Shown: positions 1-10,815 of the stretch, one piece after another
How the letters are laid out: every line of letters begins with the position of its first letter
Numbering within the stretch: the stretch's first letter is position 1
Notes under the pieces: model-generated
The model's database searches: none
What the model was told of the DNA's origin: nothing
The model's input: only the letters and a program-made list of their open reading frames with translations
Position numbers and translations under genes: made by a program
DNA from: Apoda limacodes
Lineage: Eukaryota > Arthropoda > Insecta > Lepidoptera > Limacodidae
Assembly (NCBI GenBank): GCA_946406115.1
Contig: OX291562.1
Coordinates: 4,122,001-4,186,000, forward strand
DNA length: 64,000 bases
Reading direction: 5' to 3'

Positions 1-194
1 CGCCCTGACTACACTGAATAAGTAGAAGTTGGTTGGTTGGACAGTCGAGTCATTTTTTTATTTCTACCAGAATTCTTGTTAGTGCACCGCAATGACAGTC
101 GAGTTGGGTTAGAAGGTTAAAGCAGGAGTGCAACGAAGCAAGCTCCTGCCTTAACGTTTGTGGTTATTTTTTTTAATTTCTACCCATGTTTGTT

Positions 195-262
195 TGGGCT
201 GGAATCGAACCCACACCCCTCGGTTCAGTAGGCAGGAGCACTACCAACTGAACCACAAAAGC
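195..262 (-). repeat. tRNA-like sequence (tRNA-derived SINE head or tRNA pseudogene)
   Basis: Read on the minus strand this has a pol III A-box-like element (tggttcagttgg) and a perfect B box (ggttcgattcc) at tRNA spacing. The acceptor ends (gcttttg and ccagccc) do not pair well, so it is unlikely to be a working tRNA. A shorter relative with the same B box and a similar flank (tgtttgt) lies at 60379-60421, which supports a dispersed tRNA-derived repeat. Confidence 0.6.
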
Positions 263-338
263 AGTCATTTGTTCATCTTATTTTAAAACTAATAACTTTT
301 TTTTTTTTTTTTTTATACCACTAAGGTGGCAAACAAGC

Positions 339-671
339 CTACGGTCCGCCTGATGGTAAGCGGTCACCGTAGCCTATGGACGCTTGCAACACCAAGGGCA
401 TCACTCGCGCGTTCAGAAATCTAATAACTTCTTTTTTGAAGAACCCCATACTGTAGTCCTTAGAGAAAACCTTGGCAGGGAGCTCATTCCACAACCTAAG
501 CGTTCGCGGGAGGAAGTTTCTCTGAAACCGCACTGTACGCGACCATTTCGGTGCCAAAGTGTGAGAATGAATTCCCTGCCGATGGCGAGCGGTGCGATGG
601 TAGAAAGTAGCCGTGGGCATCATTTCGAACAAATCCTCAGAACACAACCCATTGTACCAGCGGTAGAACAC
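339..671 (-). pseudogene. LINE RT C-terminal region (frame-shifted tail of copy 1)
   Basis: The last part of the copy-1 polyprotein encodes FYHRTARHRQGIHSHT, LPRTLRLWNELPAKVF and the family-typical GFFKKEVIRFL. The same block is encoded at 11710-12216 (minus) and 20638-20931 (plus), where the true C terminus (KGRQRA...SVHRLR, stop) is kept. Here a small deletion after RFLNAR changes the end of the protein. The function of this domain in CR1/Jockey-type proteins is not well defined. Confidence 0.75.
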
Positions 672-2400
672 ACACAGGGAGGTCTCTCCTCAGACTTAGG
701 GGCTCGATACTGCAAGTGAGTTTGGGATCGTCAACAATTCTCACATCCCGTCGTTGAACCGAGTCAAAAGGGCCAAGCTGGTATCCAGGTGCACCCGCCC
801 AGAGATGGCAGCAGTACTCCATATGGGGCCGGACTTGCGACTTGTAAAGCAGCAACCTTTGCCCCGACGTGAAGTACTGCTTCGCTCTGTTGAGTACACC
901 AAGTTTTTTGGACGCCAGCTTTACCTTGTCTAGCAAGTGATCTCGGAACTGAACATCGCTGGAGATGTGAACACCAAGGATCCCAATGCTCTTGGAGATG
1001 GAGAGGGGAGTGTTCTGGAATTGTGGGACTACAGTGAATGGGGTTTTCTTAGCGTAGAACGCGCAGACTTGTGACTTGTGTCTTTGAAGGGTTGAATCGG
1101 ACCAAGTTTTCCCGTCCCCAGTCAGAGACCTTGGACAGACCGATCTCGATTTGAGACACAAGTTCTTCACGTTTTTCCTCCACAACAGAACGAGGGATGC
1201 TTGCACGGCCCGTGTAATAAGCGTCTCCAGTACTGTCATCTGCATAGCAATGTATGTTGTTGATCTCCAACATATCATTGATGTGCAGTAGAAACAGCGT
1301 AGGAGACAGCACAGAGCCTTTCGGGACACCAGCATTAATGTCTATGCTATCAGAGCAACTACCGTCAACTACGGCTCGTATGCGTCTGCCGGACAAAAAG
1401 CTAGCCACCCATTTACACAAACCCTCGGGCACTCCGTAAGATGGCAACTTCGATAGAAGACCCCGGTGCCAGACCCGATCGAACGCCTTCGCTATGTCTA
1501 GGCTACATGCCAATGCCTACCCCTGACTCTCAATGGCTAGTGCCCATCGGTGTGTGAGATACACTAGAAGGTCACCAGTGGAGCGACCGTGGCGAAAGCC
1601 ATATTGACGGTCACTGATCAGGTCATGTTTTTCTAGGTATCTCAAAAGCTGTGTGTTGATCACACGCTCCATCACCTTGGAGAGGAGAGAGGTAATAGCG
1701 AGAGGCCTGTAATTCGATGGATCTGATCTAACGCCCTTTTTGGGCACCGGGTGCACATTCGCAGTCTTCCATGAAGACGGAAATTGCCTAGTATGGTAGG
1801 AAAGCGTGAAGAGGCGCGTTAGTACAGGACATAACTCAGGAGCACACTGCTTAAGCACCACTGCTGGTATGCCATCTGGCCCACTCGACTTATGAACGTC
1901 TAGGGAAAACAACACCTGCCGGAACTCTCGCTGTGTTATAGAGATTTCCGGCATGGTCTTACCGCACCACGGTAAAGTAGGTGGTACAGCGCCTTCGTCG
2001 TTCATATTCGAGTTGGAGGCAAAGAGATTGCCCAATAGATCGGCTTTCTCTTTTGCACTATGGGCCAAGTCACCATCGGTCTTTCGCAGTGGTGGTAACG
2101 ACAGCTGGCTGAAGTTCCTCTCGGCAGCTTTAGCTAGCGACCAGAAAGCACGACTCCCAGAAGGATAGCTCGCAAGTCGCCCACCTATTTTGCCGATGAA
2201 TTGGAATTTTGCTCTAGCAGTTGCTTTCTTACTGAACCTCGAGGCAGCATTTAATTTGCGTTTTAACTCAGAAATATTCGGATCCTTATTATTACGAGCC
2301 ATGGTCCAAGCCTCATACGCAGTTTGCTTAAGAATTTTAGCTTCTCTGCAAGACCTATTAAACCACGGTAGTTTTTTGACGCCGGCAGCTAATCGCAGGT
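638..2400 (-). pseudogene. LINE reverse transcriptase, broken
   Basis: The reading frame enters at about 2400 (KKLPWFNRSCREAK) and runs through the linker and RT fingers (SSGPDGIPAVVLK, NYRPLAITSLLSK, QYGFRHGRSTGDL). A single TAG at 1517-1519 interrupts it. The same frame then resumes with the palm motif SLDIAKAFDRVWHR, GVPKGSVLSPTLF and the catalytic box CYADDS. A 7-bp tandem duplication near 1066-1083 (absent from copy 2) shifts the frame after NPSKTQV. The thumb region follows (KSQVRPHMEYCCHLWAG). A 5-bp deletion near 680, compared with copy 2, shifts it again into the C-terminal region at 339-671. The lesions are few, so the copy is not very old. It is not expected to make a full enzyme. 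Confidence 0.85.
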
Positions 2401-2436
2401 TAGGAATGAAACATAAACTTACTTTTTGCTGTTTCA

Positions 2437-3320
2437 GATCTATGTGGAACTGGAGAAAGATTTTCTCTCAGTTGGGCACAGAAATGCATGCTCAATGCAT
2501 TGAGTTTGCGGAGGAGAGGGGGTTAATTTTGAGGGAGAAGCAATGTTGGCATCATCGTATGCACTTAAGGCGTGACCAGGGTCAATTGGGAGCCTTCCAG
2601 TGCCGCAAAAGCAATTGTAGAAGTAAAGAGGTTAGCCGTGCTAAGGGTACATGGTTTGAAAATGTTAAATTAAATATTGTGTTAGTTTTCCAAATCATGT
2701 ACGCCTTTAGTGAAGGGTTGACCTATGACCAAGCAAGAAAAGAATTAAGCAGAGACAACTACTGCAGAGAATGTATTGTAATATACGAATTGGAAAATAG
2801 ACAACATGAAGGCAAAATTGGGGGCCCTAATAAAATAGTGCAAATCGACGAATCTAAATTTGGTAAGAGAAAAAATTCCAGAGGAAGACATATCGAAGGC
2901 CATTGGGTTATTGGCATGATTGAAGATGGAAATGATGATTTAAGATTAGAAGTGTGTCCCGACAATGAACGCTCAGCTGAAATACTGGTGCCACTAATAA
3001 AAAAGCATGTTCATGAAGGATCTATAATACATACTGATTATTGGAGAGCCTACCTAACCCTCCCTGAACATGGCTATATTCATAAAAGAGTAAATCATAG
3101 TGATCCCACAAATAAGTTTGTGGCACCAGATGGGACACACACCCAACGGATCGAGAGCCAGTGGCGAGGCATGAAAAAAGCATTTCGCTAACATCAAAAT
3201 AAACGAGATTTTACAGACTGGCTCTGCGAGTATTCTTGGAGGAGAAAAAATAGAATAGAACATAAGGATTCTTTTGAAGAACTGTTAAAGGCTATTGTTT
3301 ATGTCTATAAAATAAATTAA
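2437..3320 (+). pseudogene. Merlin-superfamily (ISXO2-like) DDE transposase, one internal stop
   Basis: Coding similarity begins near 2437 (MWNWRKIFSQL). The upstream part of the open frame (2190-2430) is only antisense read-through of the LINE. A cysteine/histidine-rich N-terminal part (CWHHRMHL, QCRKSNCR) is followed by GTWFE and then the catalytic domain. Acidic residues are D in QIDESKFG (2847-2849), D in IIHTDYWRAY (3036-3038) and E in TQRIESQWR (3153-3155), in the order expected for Merlin/IS1016-type transposases. A TAA at 3189-3191 interrupts the frame, which then continues for 42 codons to a TAA at 3318-3320. The sequence before the domain (2425-2438) is pyrimidine-rich and ends in cag, like a splice acceptor, so an upstream exon is possible. 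No terminal inverted repeats were identified. Confidence 0.8.
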
Positions 3321-3534
3321 ACAATTCATGTAATTCCTGATGTCTTTATTTCCCTGCAACACATAGATTAACAACATTAGATAAACAACTTGAATTTAGA
3401 ATCGTCTAATTTTAACCCGACATACTGTGGTCTTGGTCTGCCCTACCCCTAGAGAGTTTTTGAGAGCCTGGAGGCGCTGGAGGGAGAGCAGCACCTCTGC
3501 CCTTTCATATCAAAGACACAAGTATTTATTTTAA
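3321..3534. other. unassigned spacer after the Merlin-like transposase
   Basis: No coding similarity recognised. It may contain the 3' UTR and terminal repeat of the Merlin-like element, but I could not pair any end with a sequence upstream. Confidence 0.4.
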
Positions 3535-3845
3535 AGAACTGGCAAAGTGCAAGTTGGACTCGCACACTAAGGGTTCTGTACTTACTAACATAATGTACAA
3601 ACTCAAAAAACAAAAACAAAACATGCTTTTTGTATAGGAGCCCCCCTTAAATATTTGTTTTTTTTAAAGTGAATATATAACTTAATATTCTGTGAATATT
3701 TCAAGCGTCTACCTGTTGCAGTTATTGAGCAAAACAATCAAGATTGTTGTGTGTTGTACGGTTCATGAGATACAGCCTGATGACAGACAGACAGCGGAGT
3801 CTTAGTAATATGGTCCCGGTATGCCATTTGTGTACAGAATCGTAA
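3535..3845 (-). repeat. dispersed lepidopteran-type repeat (gttccgt/gcgagtcgg family), copy 1
   Basis: On the minus strand relative to the 57474 copy. It shares the ggcaaagtgcaagttgg and gactcgcac start, the block around acggttcatgagatacagcctg, and the gacagacagacagcgg segment. Related copies lie at 54780-55165, 57474-57685, 44690-44857 plus 48656-48695, and short pieces near 5850, 6595, 42373 and 53010. It has no coding capacity. Confidence 0.7.
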
Positions 3846-3849
3846 AAAA

Positions 3850-4200
3850 GGGAGGCGGTTCCAGGCCCCCTTCTTTTCGGGAATACCTTCCTCCTCCAGG
3901 CCCCCCCCTCATTGTCAACCCTTAAATACGCAGGGGAAATTGTATATTAATTAACCATTCAATAGTCTAAAGGTTTCTACATTTTGAGGTTAAATTTATA
4001 AAAAAATATATAAAAAGGGGGGGTACCGGGCCCCCTAGTTTTCGGGGGTACCTCCCTCTTCCCCCCTCACTATCAACCCTAAATTACGCAGGGAAAATTG
4101 TATATCAATTAATTCAACAGTCTGATAGAAGTTGGTTTCTACATTTTGAGGTTAAATTTTTAAAAATTTATATAAAAAAAAGGGGGGGTTCCGGGCCCGG
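3850..4200 (+). repeat. GC-rich/AT-rich tandem direct repeat, period about 166 bp, two units plus start of a third
   Basis: Each unit begins with a G-run followed by ggtaccgggcccc or ggttccgggccc (about 3850, 4017 and 4182). It then carries a C-rich block, acgcagggaaaattgtata, and the shared end acattttgaggttaaattt. The first two units are clearly homologous but diverged; the third is cut off after about 20 bp. Confidence 0.85.
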
Positions 4201-4559
4201 GGTCATATGGGGTGTTATTTTCTAGACCTTGTTAAATAAGTATTGTAGGATAACTCTTTTTTATCTTCATAAATAAATAGCGGGTTGTCAAAATATTCAG
4301 TTGCAGACCAGCTTTTTTTGTTCATACATTAAGTTACAGTCAAATGAAAGGCCGTCTTTGAAGTAGTTGATAATAAATTTCAGAGCTGTTTTTTATTACT
4401 TTTTGATAATACTATAAAATTACTTTTTTTTGTTTAAACAAACACATAGTAATTAAAAAATTACAATTATCATCAGACAGGCCTTACAATGACTACCATC
4501 ACCATCTATCATCGTGATAAGACTCGTTTTATCGTTTTTATAAATTTCTTTTCAAACCA

Positions 4560-5060
4560 CTCTGCTATTAGTTTACAAGAAAAGCGGGTGGTAAGACCTT
4601 AATTACTCCCACGGGCCTTTTCTTTGTAAATTTTACTTTTCCAAAGCGGGAGATCATAGAACTTCCGGGCGATAATGACGTATGAATGCACCGCGTCTAC
4701 GTACTGTGTATTATATCAAGTATGTATAAAAGCGCCATCTGTGGTTCAAGATATGAAGTACTCTCCAAGCGAGCAATTACAAATTTTAACAACAGCCAAA
4801 ACTTGTTAATTCATGAATTCTCTAGATATATAGCGCCATCTAGCAGTGGCGTTGTCTATACTTCTATTCCCGCCATTTCAGTCGTGTTTCGGGGATCTTA
4901 TTTTTTTTTTTACCTTATAATTTCATTTATTTACTCGTAAATATGATGTTAAACATTGTGTACAAAAAATTACAAAGCCGAGTCATTAAAGCCTTCGGCC
5001 TTAGGCTTGTAAATAGCCTCTCGTTGGTAATTTTTTTCCTTAACACCCTTACACACTATT
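4560..5060 (+). repeat. dispersed repeat family X, longest copy
   Basis: The stretch from aaaagcgggtggtaag to about 5060 has two relatives: 62330-62600 (same strand) and 56365-56600 (opposite strand). Shared blocks include tttacttttc, gcgataatgacg, the agcgccatctgtggttcaag block and cgagtcattaaagc/cctctcgtt. It contains no recognisable protein. The class is unknown. Confidence 0.7.
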
Positions 5061-5840
5061 ATTTATACGACTTTTTATGGAATTTATTTTGAATGACATA
5101 TGCATCTAGCATTAGCTATTTTTTATTACTACTATAATATTACTATGTATAAATTTTGGTACAACTTCTTTTGTATCAACCGTATTGTATACCCGTCCCC
5201 GCTCAAGCTCGAATACGAGGAACCTCACAAGGTATTTATTTATTAATTCACTAATAAGGGGGTTAAAATAGAAGTTAAATTTTGTTTGAAAATCCGACAT
5301 TTTTTTAAGCTTAATCCATAAAAAGTTTTTGGCCTTTTAAGTGTAAACTTAGAATGACATATAATTTTCACGACGTTTGGAAGATCATCTCCTAGGGGTA
5401 ATAAAATAGGAGATTCAATTTTGTATAGGCATTTGGTTGATTTTGTATTCATCCCTTGAGGGGTGAAGAGGGGAAGGAAATCTGCATAAGTTCCACCAAT
5501 TGATACAACGGGAAAAGTTTTTTTTTTTATTTAATTATTTTACAAAATTCTTCATATTGATTTATGACTGTACTAATATATTTCTGTTCCAAACTTAAGA
5601 TAAACTGCCATTTCTTTATTCCAAAAGCATCGCATTATTTATAAGGCCTTTTACCGAGTAACTGCCAGGCTCCAGACAAATAACTTTAAAATAAAAATAA
5701 TATTCAAGTCTCAAAATTTAATAATATTTATTAAATGTTGGTATGGCATTGTGTGCAGAATATAACATCGGACTTAATATATCATCTGAGAAATTGCTTT
5801 ACGTAAAAACATAGGTAAAAGGAAATATCTTCAAAAGCTG
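5061..5840. other. AT-rich intergenic sequence, nothing recognised
   Basis: Short ORFs here (for example 5112-5300 and 5243-5452 minus) have no recognisable domain and look random. The segment around 5140-5470 has a texture typical of old repeats, but I found no second copy in this window. Confidence 0.4.
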
Positions 5841-5849
5841 TATTTTTAG

Positions 5850-6225
5850 GGTTCCGTACCTAAAGGGTGCTAATTGACCCCTATTACAAAGCTTAACGTT
5901 ATCTGTTTATCTGTAAGTCTGAGTCAATTAGAGGGAGACCGAAGTAGGTAGAAACTTGCAATTTTCACCCACGCGAGTTCACTTTTCCCGTCGCCGCGTC
6001 CGTGCGGTACTTACACAAACTTTCTTACCCCATTATAATCCATGGATGATTTTCCAAGAACACTGAAAAGTGTCATTCGTTATGTTATATGTAACCAAGA
6101 GTCTATCAACCAATTTTCATAGTTTTATTTACTGTTATAACCAATTTTCCATATAAAGTTCTATCTCTTGTTTATTATCCTAGGAGATGATTTTCCAAAC
6201 ACGGGTAAACTCTTTATTCCTAATT
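5850..6225. repeat. old fragment of the gttccgt repeat and unassigned sequence
   Basis: The segment starts with agggttccgtacctaaaggg and a degenerate series of ctgttt/ctgtaagtct motifs matching the core of the gttccgt repeat family. The remainder is unassigned. It contains two similar gatgattttccaa segments near 6045 and 6186. Confidence 0.45.
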
Positions 6226-6274
6226 TGTGACTGAAGTGAAGCGGACTGTCAGCTTGATTGCCATCTTAGTGGTT
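6226..6274 (+). mobile_element. 3'-terminal fragment of the CR1-like LINE
   Basis: The segment gcggactgtcagcttg through ccatcttagtggt matches the last about 50 bp before the polyA tail in the copies ending at 20991 and 37190. It joins directly to the Jockey 3' UTR fragment. Confidence 0.6.
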
Positions 6275-6275
6275 T

Positions 6276-6438
6276 ACCCCCAAAAGCGACAACCCAAGCC
6301 GAGGCTTCCCCCGCGGGGAGCCCTTGAGCGTTGGGCGCTATACTTGCTGAGGCTCCTTCAGACACTCGTCCAAATAATGTCCGGTGAAGCAGTAATGGCT
6401 GCAACAGCCAACTGCAATGTCAGTTCAGAAAAAAAAAA
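6276..6438 (+). mobile_element. Jockey-type LINE 3' UTR fragment (copy D)
   Basis: This matches the last about 160 bp of Jockey copy A (25645-25808): agcgacaacccaagccgagg, the ggagcccttgagcgttggg block, ggctgcaacagccaactgc and a polyA run at 6429-6438. It is severely 5' truncated and contains no ORF. Confidence 0.85.
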
Positions 6439-7795
6439 GTGGTTTAAAAAACACTACTTCGAGGAATAAAAACCAACGTTTTCCATACAGACTTCCTACA
6501 AGAAATATATTTTTAATGTTAAAACGATAAATATAAGAGCTTCAAACTTAAAAAGATTAAGTTGTAAGCTTGATAGTATAACGATGTAGAAAAATCGGTC
6601 AAGTGCAAGTCAGCCTCGTGTTTTCTGTGGTGGTATGGAACCCTTGGCGGCCAAGTCAGACTTTCTCCTTGGCCAGTTTCAGGTTTCAAGATTCGGAGTG
6701 AATCAACAGAAACAATTTCATTGTCTTTTATCAAATCTCAGAGAGGTCAGGTTTTTATTTGTACAAGTTTGATACATTTTGAAAGCATAATTTTTACACT
6801 TATCTGTTAAAAGGTTCTATAGCTGCTTAAAGTTGTCAAGCTACTATTGTTGGCTTCATAGATCGTTATGTAGCTACGTAAGTTCTTGATTAGCCTGGAA
6901 AAATTTGCCTGGACATAGTGCATGTATCTTGTTTCAAGTTTAGAGCGGGTCGAGCCGCTGGGAAAATTCATTATTTACCAGCTATCCCATTAATATTAAA
7001 AATGCGAAAGTTTGGATGTATGGTTGTTTTAACTGTATCATGCACTACTACAACTTGTTTGGTAAAGATTTATGCGGTCGGTCCGGCGATACGATCGTAG
7101 CTTACTCTGTGCACGACGTCACGCCAGTCTGACATATAATCTTTGGTTGAAAGGTCGCGGCTGATGTTTTTCGATCTAATTTTATATTTTTTAGTTATAG
7201 TGAACCAGAGAAACACAATACAGACATTCACATACCCACTACATACAATCGTACACTAAAAACGTTATTACAAAAAACATCTGACGCCAAAAGGGGTAAG
7301 TCCTTGTAATTTTCCTTAGGGCATACATACGAGTACGACATAGTTTTAGTAGGAAACAAGCTGGTAGGCAGACGTGGTTGTTCGGACCACATATAGGTAT
7401 TTGGATCGTATTACAAATTATTTTAAATTTACGGTTAGTCTTTTTTCGTCGGATTTACAATAAATAAATTTACAAATAGTGACTACGGGGTCACGTCGCT
7501 TAGGCAGATAAGGTCTCGTTATCTAACCGTTCGTCGGATATTATAATATTAGCTTATGACTTATCAACCTCTTTTGTTATTGCGGTAAAAATAGATCGGA
7601 ATAAATAGGTTTTAAATATTGTTGTTTTATGAAGAATTAAGATAACGTATTTATTTTGTAATTGTGTAGTTAGGGTTTTGTACATTGTAGTTGGGGTTTT
7701 TTGGGGGGGTTTATATAGTAACTTGGTCGTTTGTTTGTGTTTTTGTTTTGGTTTTGGATTGTTTTTTGTGTCGGAATTTAATTATATAACATGAC
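6439..7795. other. intergenic, with small repeat fragments
   Basis: A piece of the gttccgt family (aaatcggtcaagtgcaag, 6594-6611) is visible. The rest has no recognisable gene. The stretch before 7796 could contain the 5' LTR and leader of the BEL/Pao element that follows, but no LTR boundary could be placed. Confidence 0.35.
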
Positions 7796-7878
7796 GTCAT
7801 AAATTAAGGAGCACAAGGCTGTTTTAACCAATCTGGCACGTTTTAGGTGCTTTAGGGATCGTTAAACGGGATGATCGG

Positions 7879-9292
7879 ATGTTTGCATTAAAGCAAAGAG
7901 CAACACAGTTTCCGACAAGAGTCAGTGAGCTGGAACAGGCATACCAGGGTATCTTATCGTCAACGGATGACGACACTATCCTAAAGGCGGCAAATTCTGA
8001 CTTTGACTTTTGTATGTCAGTAGTGAAAGAGGTTAACGAGGCTATGTCGAAATTAGAGGCTACCCCGCAGCCGGCAAGTAGGATGGAGGTTTCGGAACAA
8101 AAATGCAACGAACGGTTGCCAACTTTGGATATTCGACATTTTAGCGGATCATTGGATGAGTGGACTAATTTTATCACACTTTTTGATAGCATTTTGCACC
8201 GACGGACTGACTTATCTGACTCACAAAAATTAAGTTACCTTTTGACGTCGATCAGGGGTGCGCCTCTCTGTTTAGTGAAACATTTGGACATTACCGATGT
8301 CAATTATAATATAGCCAGGGAGTTATTAGTGAAGCGGTACCAAAATAACCGTTGCATTGCTGATACACATGTAGCTGTCATTTTAGGTATTCCTCAACTG
8401 TTATCAGTTAACCAGCTGCGGTTGGATCTTCTTAACCCTATTTTGGTGGCGACAAATGCGTTGAGGAGCCTAAAATTCAGAGGGGTCATTTCTATTGTAA
8501 CACATTGTTTTAAACAAATTGCCCAATGACGTCAGGGCGCGTATCGAACTATTGCACGGAGGTGACTCGGCGTTACATATACTTACTTTTGACACTTTAG
8601 TGTCGTTTTTGGAGGATTAGAGTAGGAAGCTCGAGAATTTACCCGCCGAGCCACAATCGGGAGCGTCACGATTTTTGGCCCCGTCTGGACCCCGTCAACA
8701 ACCCCAGTCTGGACCCGTCAACAACCTCGTCCCGGGACATTGCGAGGTACCGGTTCCTTTCGGCCCCCCAGAATTTTGACAGTTGAACGGACTGAACGGT
8801 GTGGGTGAGTTATGAACCGGGACACACCATTCTGGATTGCTACGATTTCTGACCCGTAGGCTAGGCCTATGTTACTATTGTTTGGGGGATCACCTAGCCA
8901 AGGACTGTCAACAGCCGCGACCTTGTACAAAGTGTGGTGAGGGTCACCACCCGGACTTATGTATGCCCATCCGAGAGGATGGTCCTCGGATGGCACATGG
9001 AGGTGTGTCTACGGCTCGCACGGGCGGGGGTTCGTCGCCGCTGAATCGAAACCAATCGCCCCCGTCCCCAGTGCGATATCGACCTTCCCCGCCCCACTCA
9101 TCACGGGCGAGCCTACGGGCCCCTTCCGCTCTGGTAGGTATTGCGGAACGGGCACATTACGCGGAGTATGAGCCTCTGCCCCTCCCTATCGCGGAGCGTC
9201 CTCGTGTTAGTCGCGAGTTGAGGGCGGGATCGGGTGGCTATCGCGCACCGCCGATGGCACGCGCGTCTCGGCAGCCACTTATGCCCGCGTAG
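7879..9292 (+). pseudogene. BEL/Pao gag with zinc knuckle, frame-shifted
   Basis: The first open part (7879-8529) encodes a DUF1759-type gag. It has a helical N terminus (RVSELEQAYQGIL), the hallmark LPTLDIRHFSGSLDEW, then FITLFDSIL and LSYLLTSIRG. The frame is lost at about 8515; the gag continuation (HGGDSALHILTFDTL) is in another frame up to a stop at 8618-8620. A third frame (8837-9292) carries the paired cysteine motif CYYCLGDHLAKDC and CTKCGEGHH, the nucleic-acid-binding knuckle, followed by a proline-rich tail. Gag proteins of this family package the element RNA. This copy cannot make an intact one. Confidence 0.82.
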
Positions 9293-9574
9293 GACCCGTA
9301 TGCTTATTATGAGCCACAGGAGCCCCGGGGCCAAGTAAAGCACTCGGGTCGGGCCAACGCCCGTTGACTCGTGGCAGCCGTTTCACCAGTCTCTCCATCA
9401 CCTGTCACAACTGTTTTGCCCACCGCGCAGGTTCTAGTTTATTCAGCGCGCGGACCTGGTGTAGTTGTGCGTGCCATTTAAGATCCAGGTGCTCAGGGGT
9501 GTCTCATGTCACTGTGGCTGGTGTAGCGTCTCCTTTTACAGGTAGGTTCGCGGAGTCATGGGATTTCTGAAGTA

Positions 9575-10154
9575 GTGGGTCTACGAGTGGACAACGTCGT
9601 GGGTACAGTCTCGTTTTCCTTCTCCTCCTTGCTCCATCCTAGCATGCAGTATCATCAAGGAGCTGTTTTCCTGAGGGATATTTTAGGTCATCACCCTCAG
9701 GTGCCCCTGCCGACGGACGTGCTGGATCACTCGTCCGGTCTGCAGTTGGTCGATGAAAGGTTCCACCTACCTTGACATCTTGACTGGTTTTCGTCGCCAC
9801 CAGGTGGTATTTGTGGCTGACATTAGAATGATTTTCCGTCAGGTCATGATACACCCAGAATATGGGCGGTTTCAGCTCATTTTGTGGAGAGAGGATCCGG
9901 CCTCTCCATTGGTGGTTTATGAGCTTAACACCAATACCTACGGGCTGAAGTCGAGCTCGTTTATAGCAATTCGCTCGTTGCTGCATTTGGCTAATCGCGA
10001 GCGTCTAAAGTTCCCACGCGCAGCTGCTGTCTTCCCTTCTGACGCTTACGTAGACGATATTTGTACGGGTGCTTCGTTTGTGGAGGAAGCGTTAGTCCTG
10101 AGGGATGAGCTAATCGGCTTGTTACGGGCAGGTGGTTATGAATTGAGGACATAG
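9575..10154 (+). pseudogene. BEL/Pao reverse transcriptase fragment
   Basis: The frame at 9753-10154 encodes YLDILTGFRRHQVVFVADIRMIFRQ (in part), then FQLILWREDP, YELNTNTYGLKSS and the catalytic box DAYVDDICTGA, ending in a stop inside LRAGGYELRT. The catalytic YVDD is preserved. Upstream RT sequence (9575-9750, including the SPPCSIL region) is in different frames. The same region of the second copy lies at 28205-28650. Confidence 0.85.
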
Positions 10155-10359
10155 ATTTCCAATTCACCTGCCGTCTTGGAATACTTGCCGTCAGAACATC
10201 AGCAGGATCCCCACCTCTTCCAGAATCCTGAGAATCCTGACTCCATCGCGGTCCTCTGAGTTCAGTATCGGCCAGTTCAGGATATCTTCACTTACTCGGT
10301 TGAACCGTCAGACACAATGAAGAGGTGGACTAAAAGGCTGGTTCTATCCACAGTAGCGC

Positions 10360-10815
10360 GTGTCTTTGATTGGGATCAATCAATCAACAATCCCTAAGCT
10401 GGAGTTGTCTGGAGCTACATTGCTGAGTCGACTCCTCAACCATGTCTTCTCCACCTTGGGCCAATGGGTCCAATTTGACACCGTCACGGCATGGGCACAC
10501 AGCCAAATCGTGTTGTCTTGGCTTAAGGCGTCCCTTCATGCCCTAGAGACCTTCGTAGCCAATCGTGTCTCCCAAATCCACTCTTCTGCGGTGTCTTTGG
10601 ATTGGCGTCACGTGCCAGGGTCCTTGAATTCCTCAGATTGCGCTCCACGGGGCCTGATTGCTTCGCAAGTTATTAATCACCCGCTCTGGTGGGGTACTGA
10701 CTGGCTGGCCTCTCCTGAAGACACTTGGTCTCACACAGTTGTAGAGTTTGTTGACCCTCTGCCGGGGTTGAAGGTCTTTGCTGTTGAGCAGACTGTGGAC
10801 ACTTCACCGCACTTC
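10360..10815 (+). pseudogene. BEL/Pao RNase H-like domain fragment
   Basis: The protein reads TIPKLELSGATLLSRLL, then AWAHSQIVLSWLKAS, HALETFVANRVSQI and WRHVPGSLNSSDCAPRG, ending with HPLWWGTDWL. These are landmark segments of the Pao RNase H and connection region. The position normally occupied by an acidic residue in the TDS motif reads AHS, so the active site appears damaged; the second copy keeps TDS. The ORF after about 10815 runs into unrelated sequence. Confidence 0.8.

Larger units (their letters stand above)
297..2400 (-). mobile_element. CR1/Jockey-group non-LTR retrotransposon, copy 1 (5' truncated)
   Basis: A LINE reads on the minus strand. Its polyA tail appears as the T-run at 297-314, preceded on the element strand by the 3' UTR block around 315-400 that recurs in at least seven other places in the window. 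Coding homology runs up to about 2400 and then stops abruptly next to a Merlin-like transposase. No endonuclease domain is present, so the copy is 5' truncated. The clade is not certain: RT motifs and polyA tail fit the CR1/Jockey group. Confidence 0.85.

Noticed and set aside
195..262. Functional tRNA gene
   Set aside because: A and B boxes are present but the acceptor stem does not pair, and a related truncated copy exists at 60379.
2190..2436. N-terminal extension of the Merlin-like ORF from an ATG at 2190
   Set aside because: It is the antisense of the LINE coding region; transposase similarity starts only near 2437.
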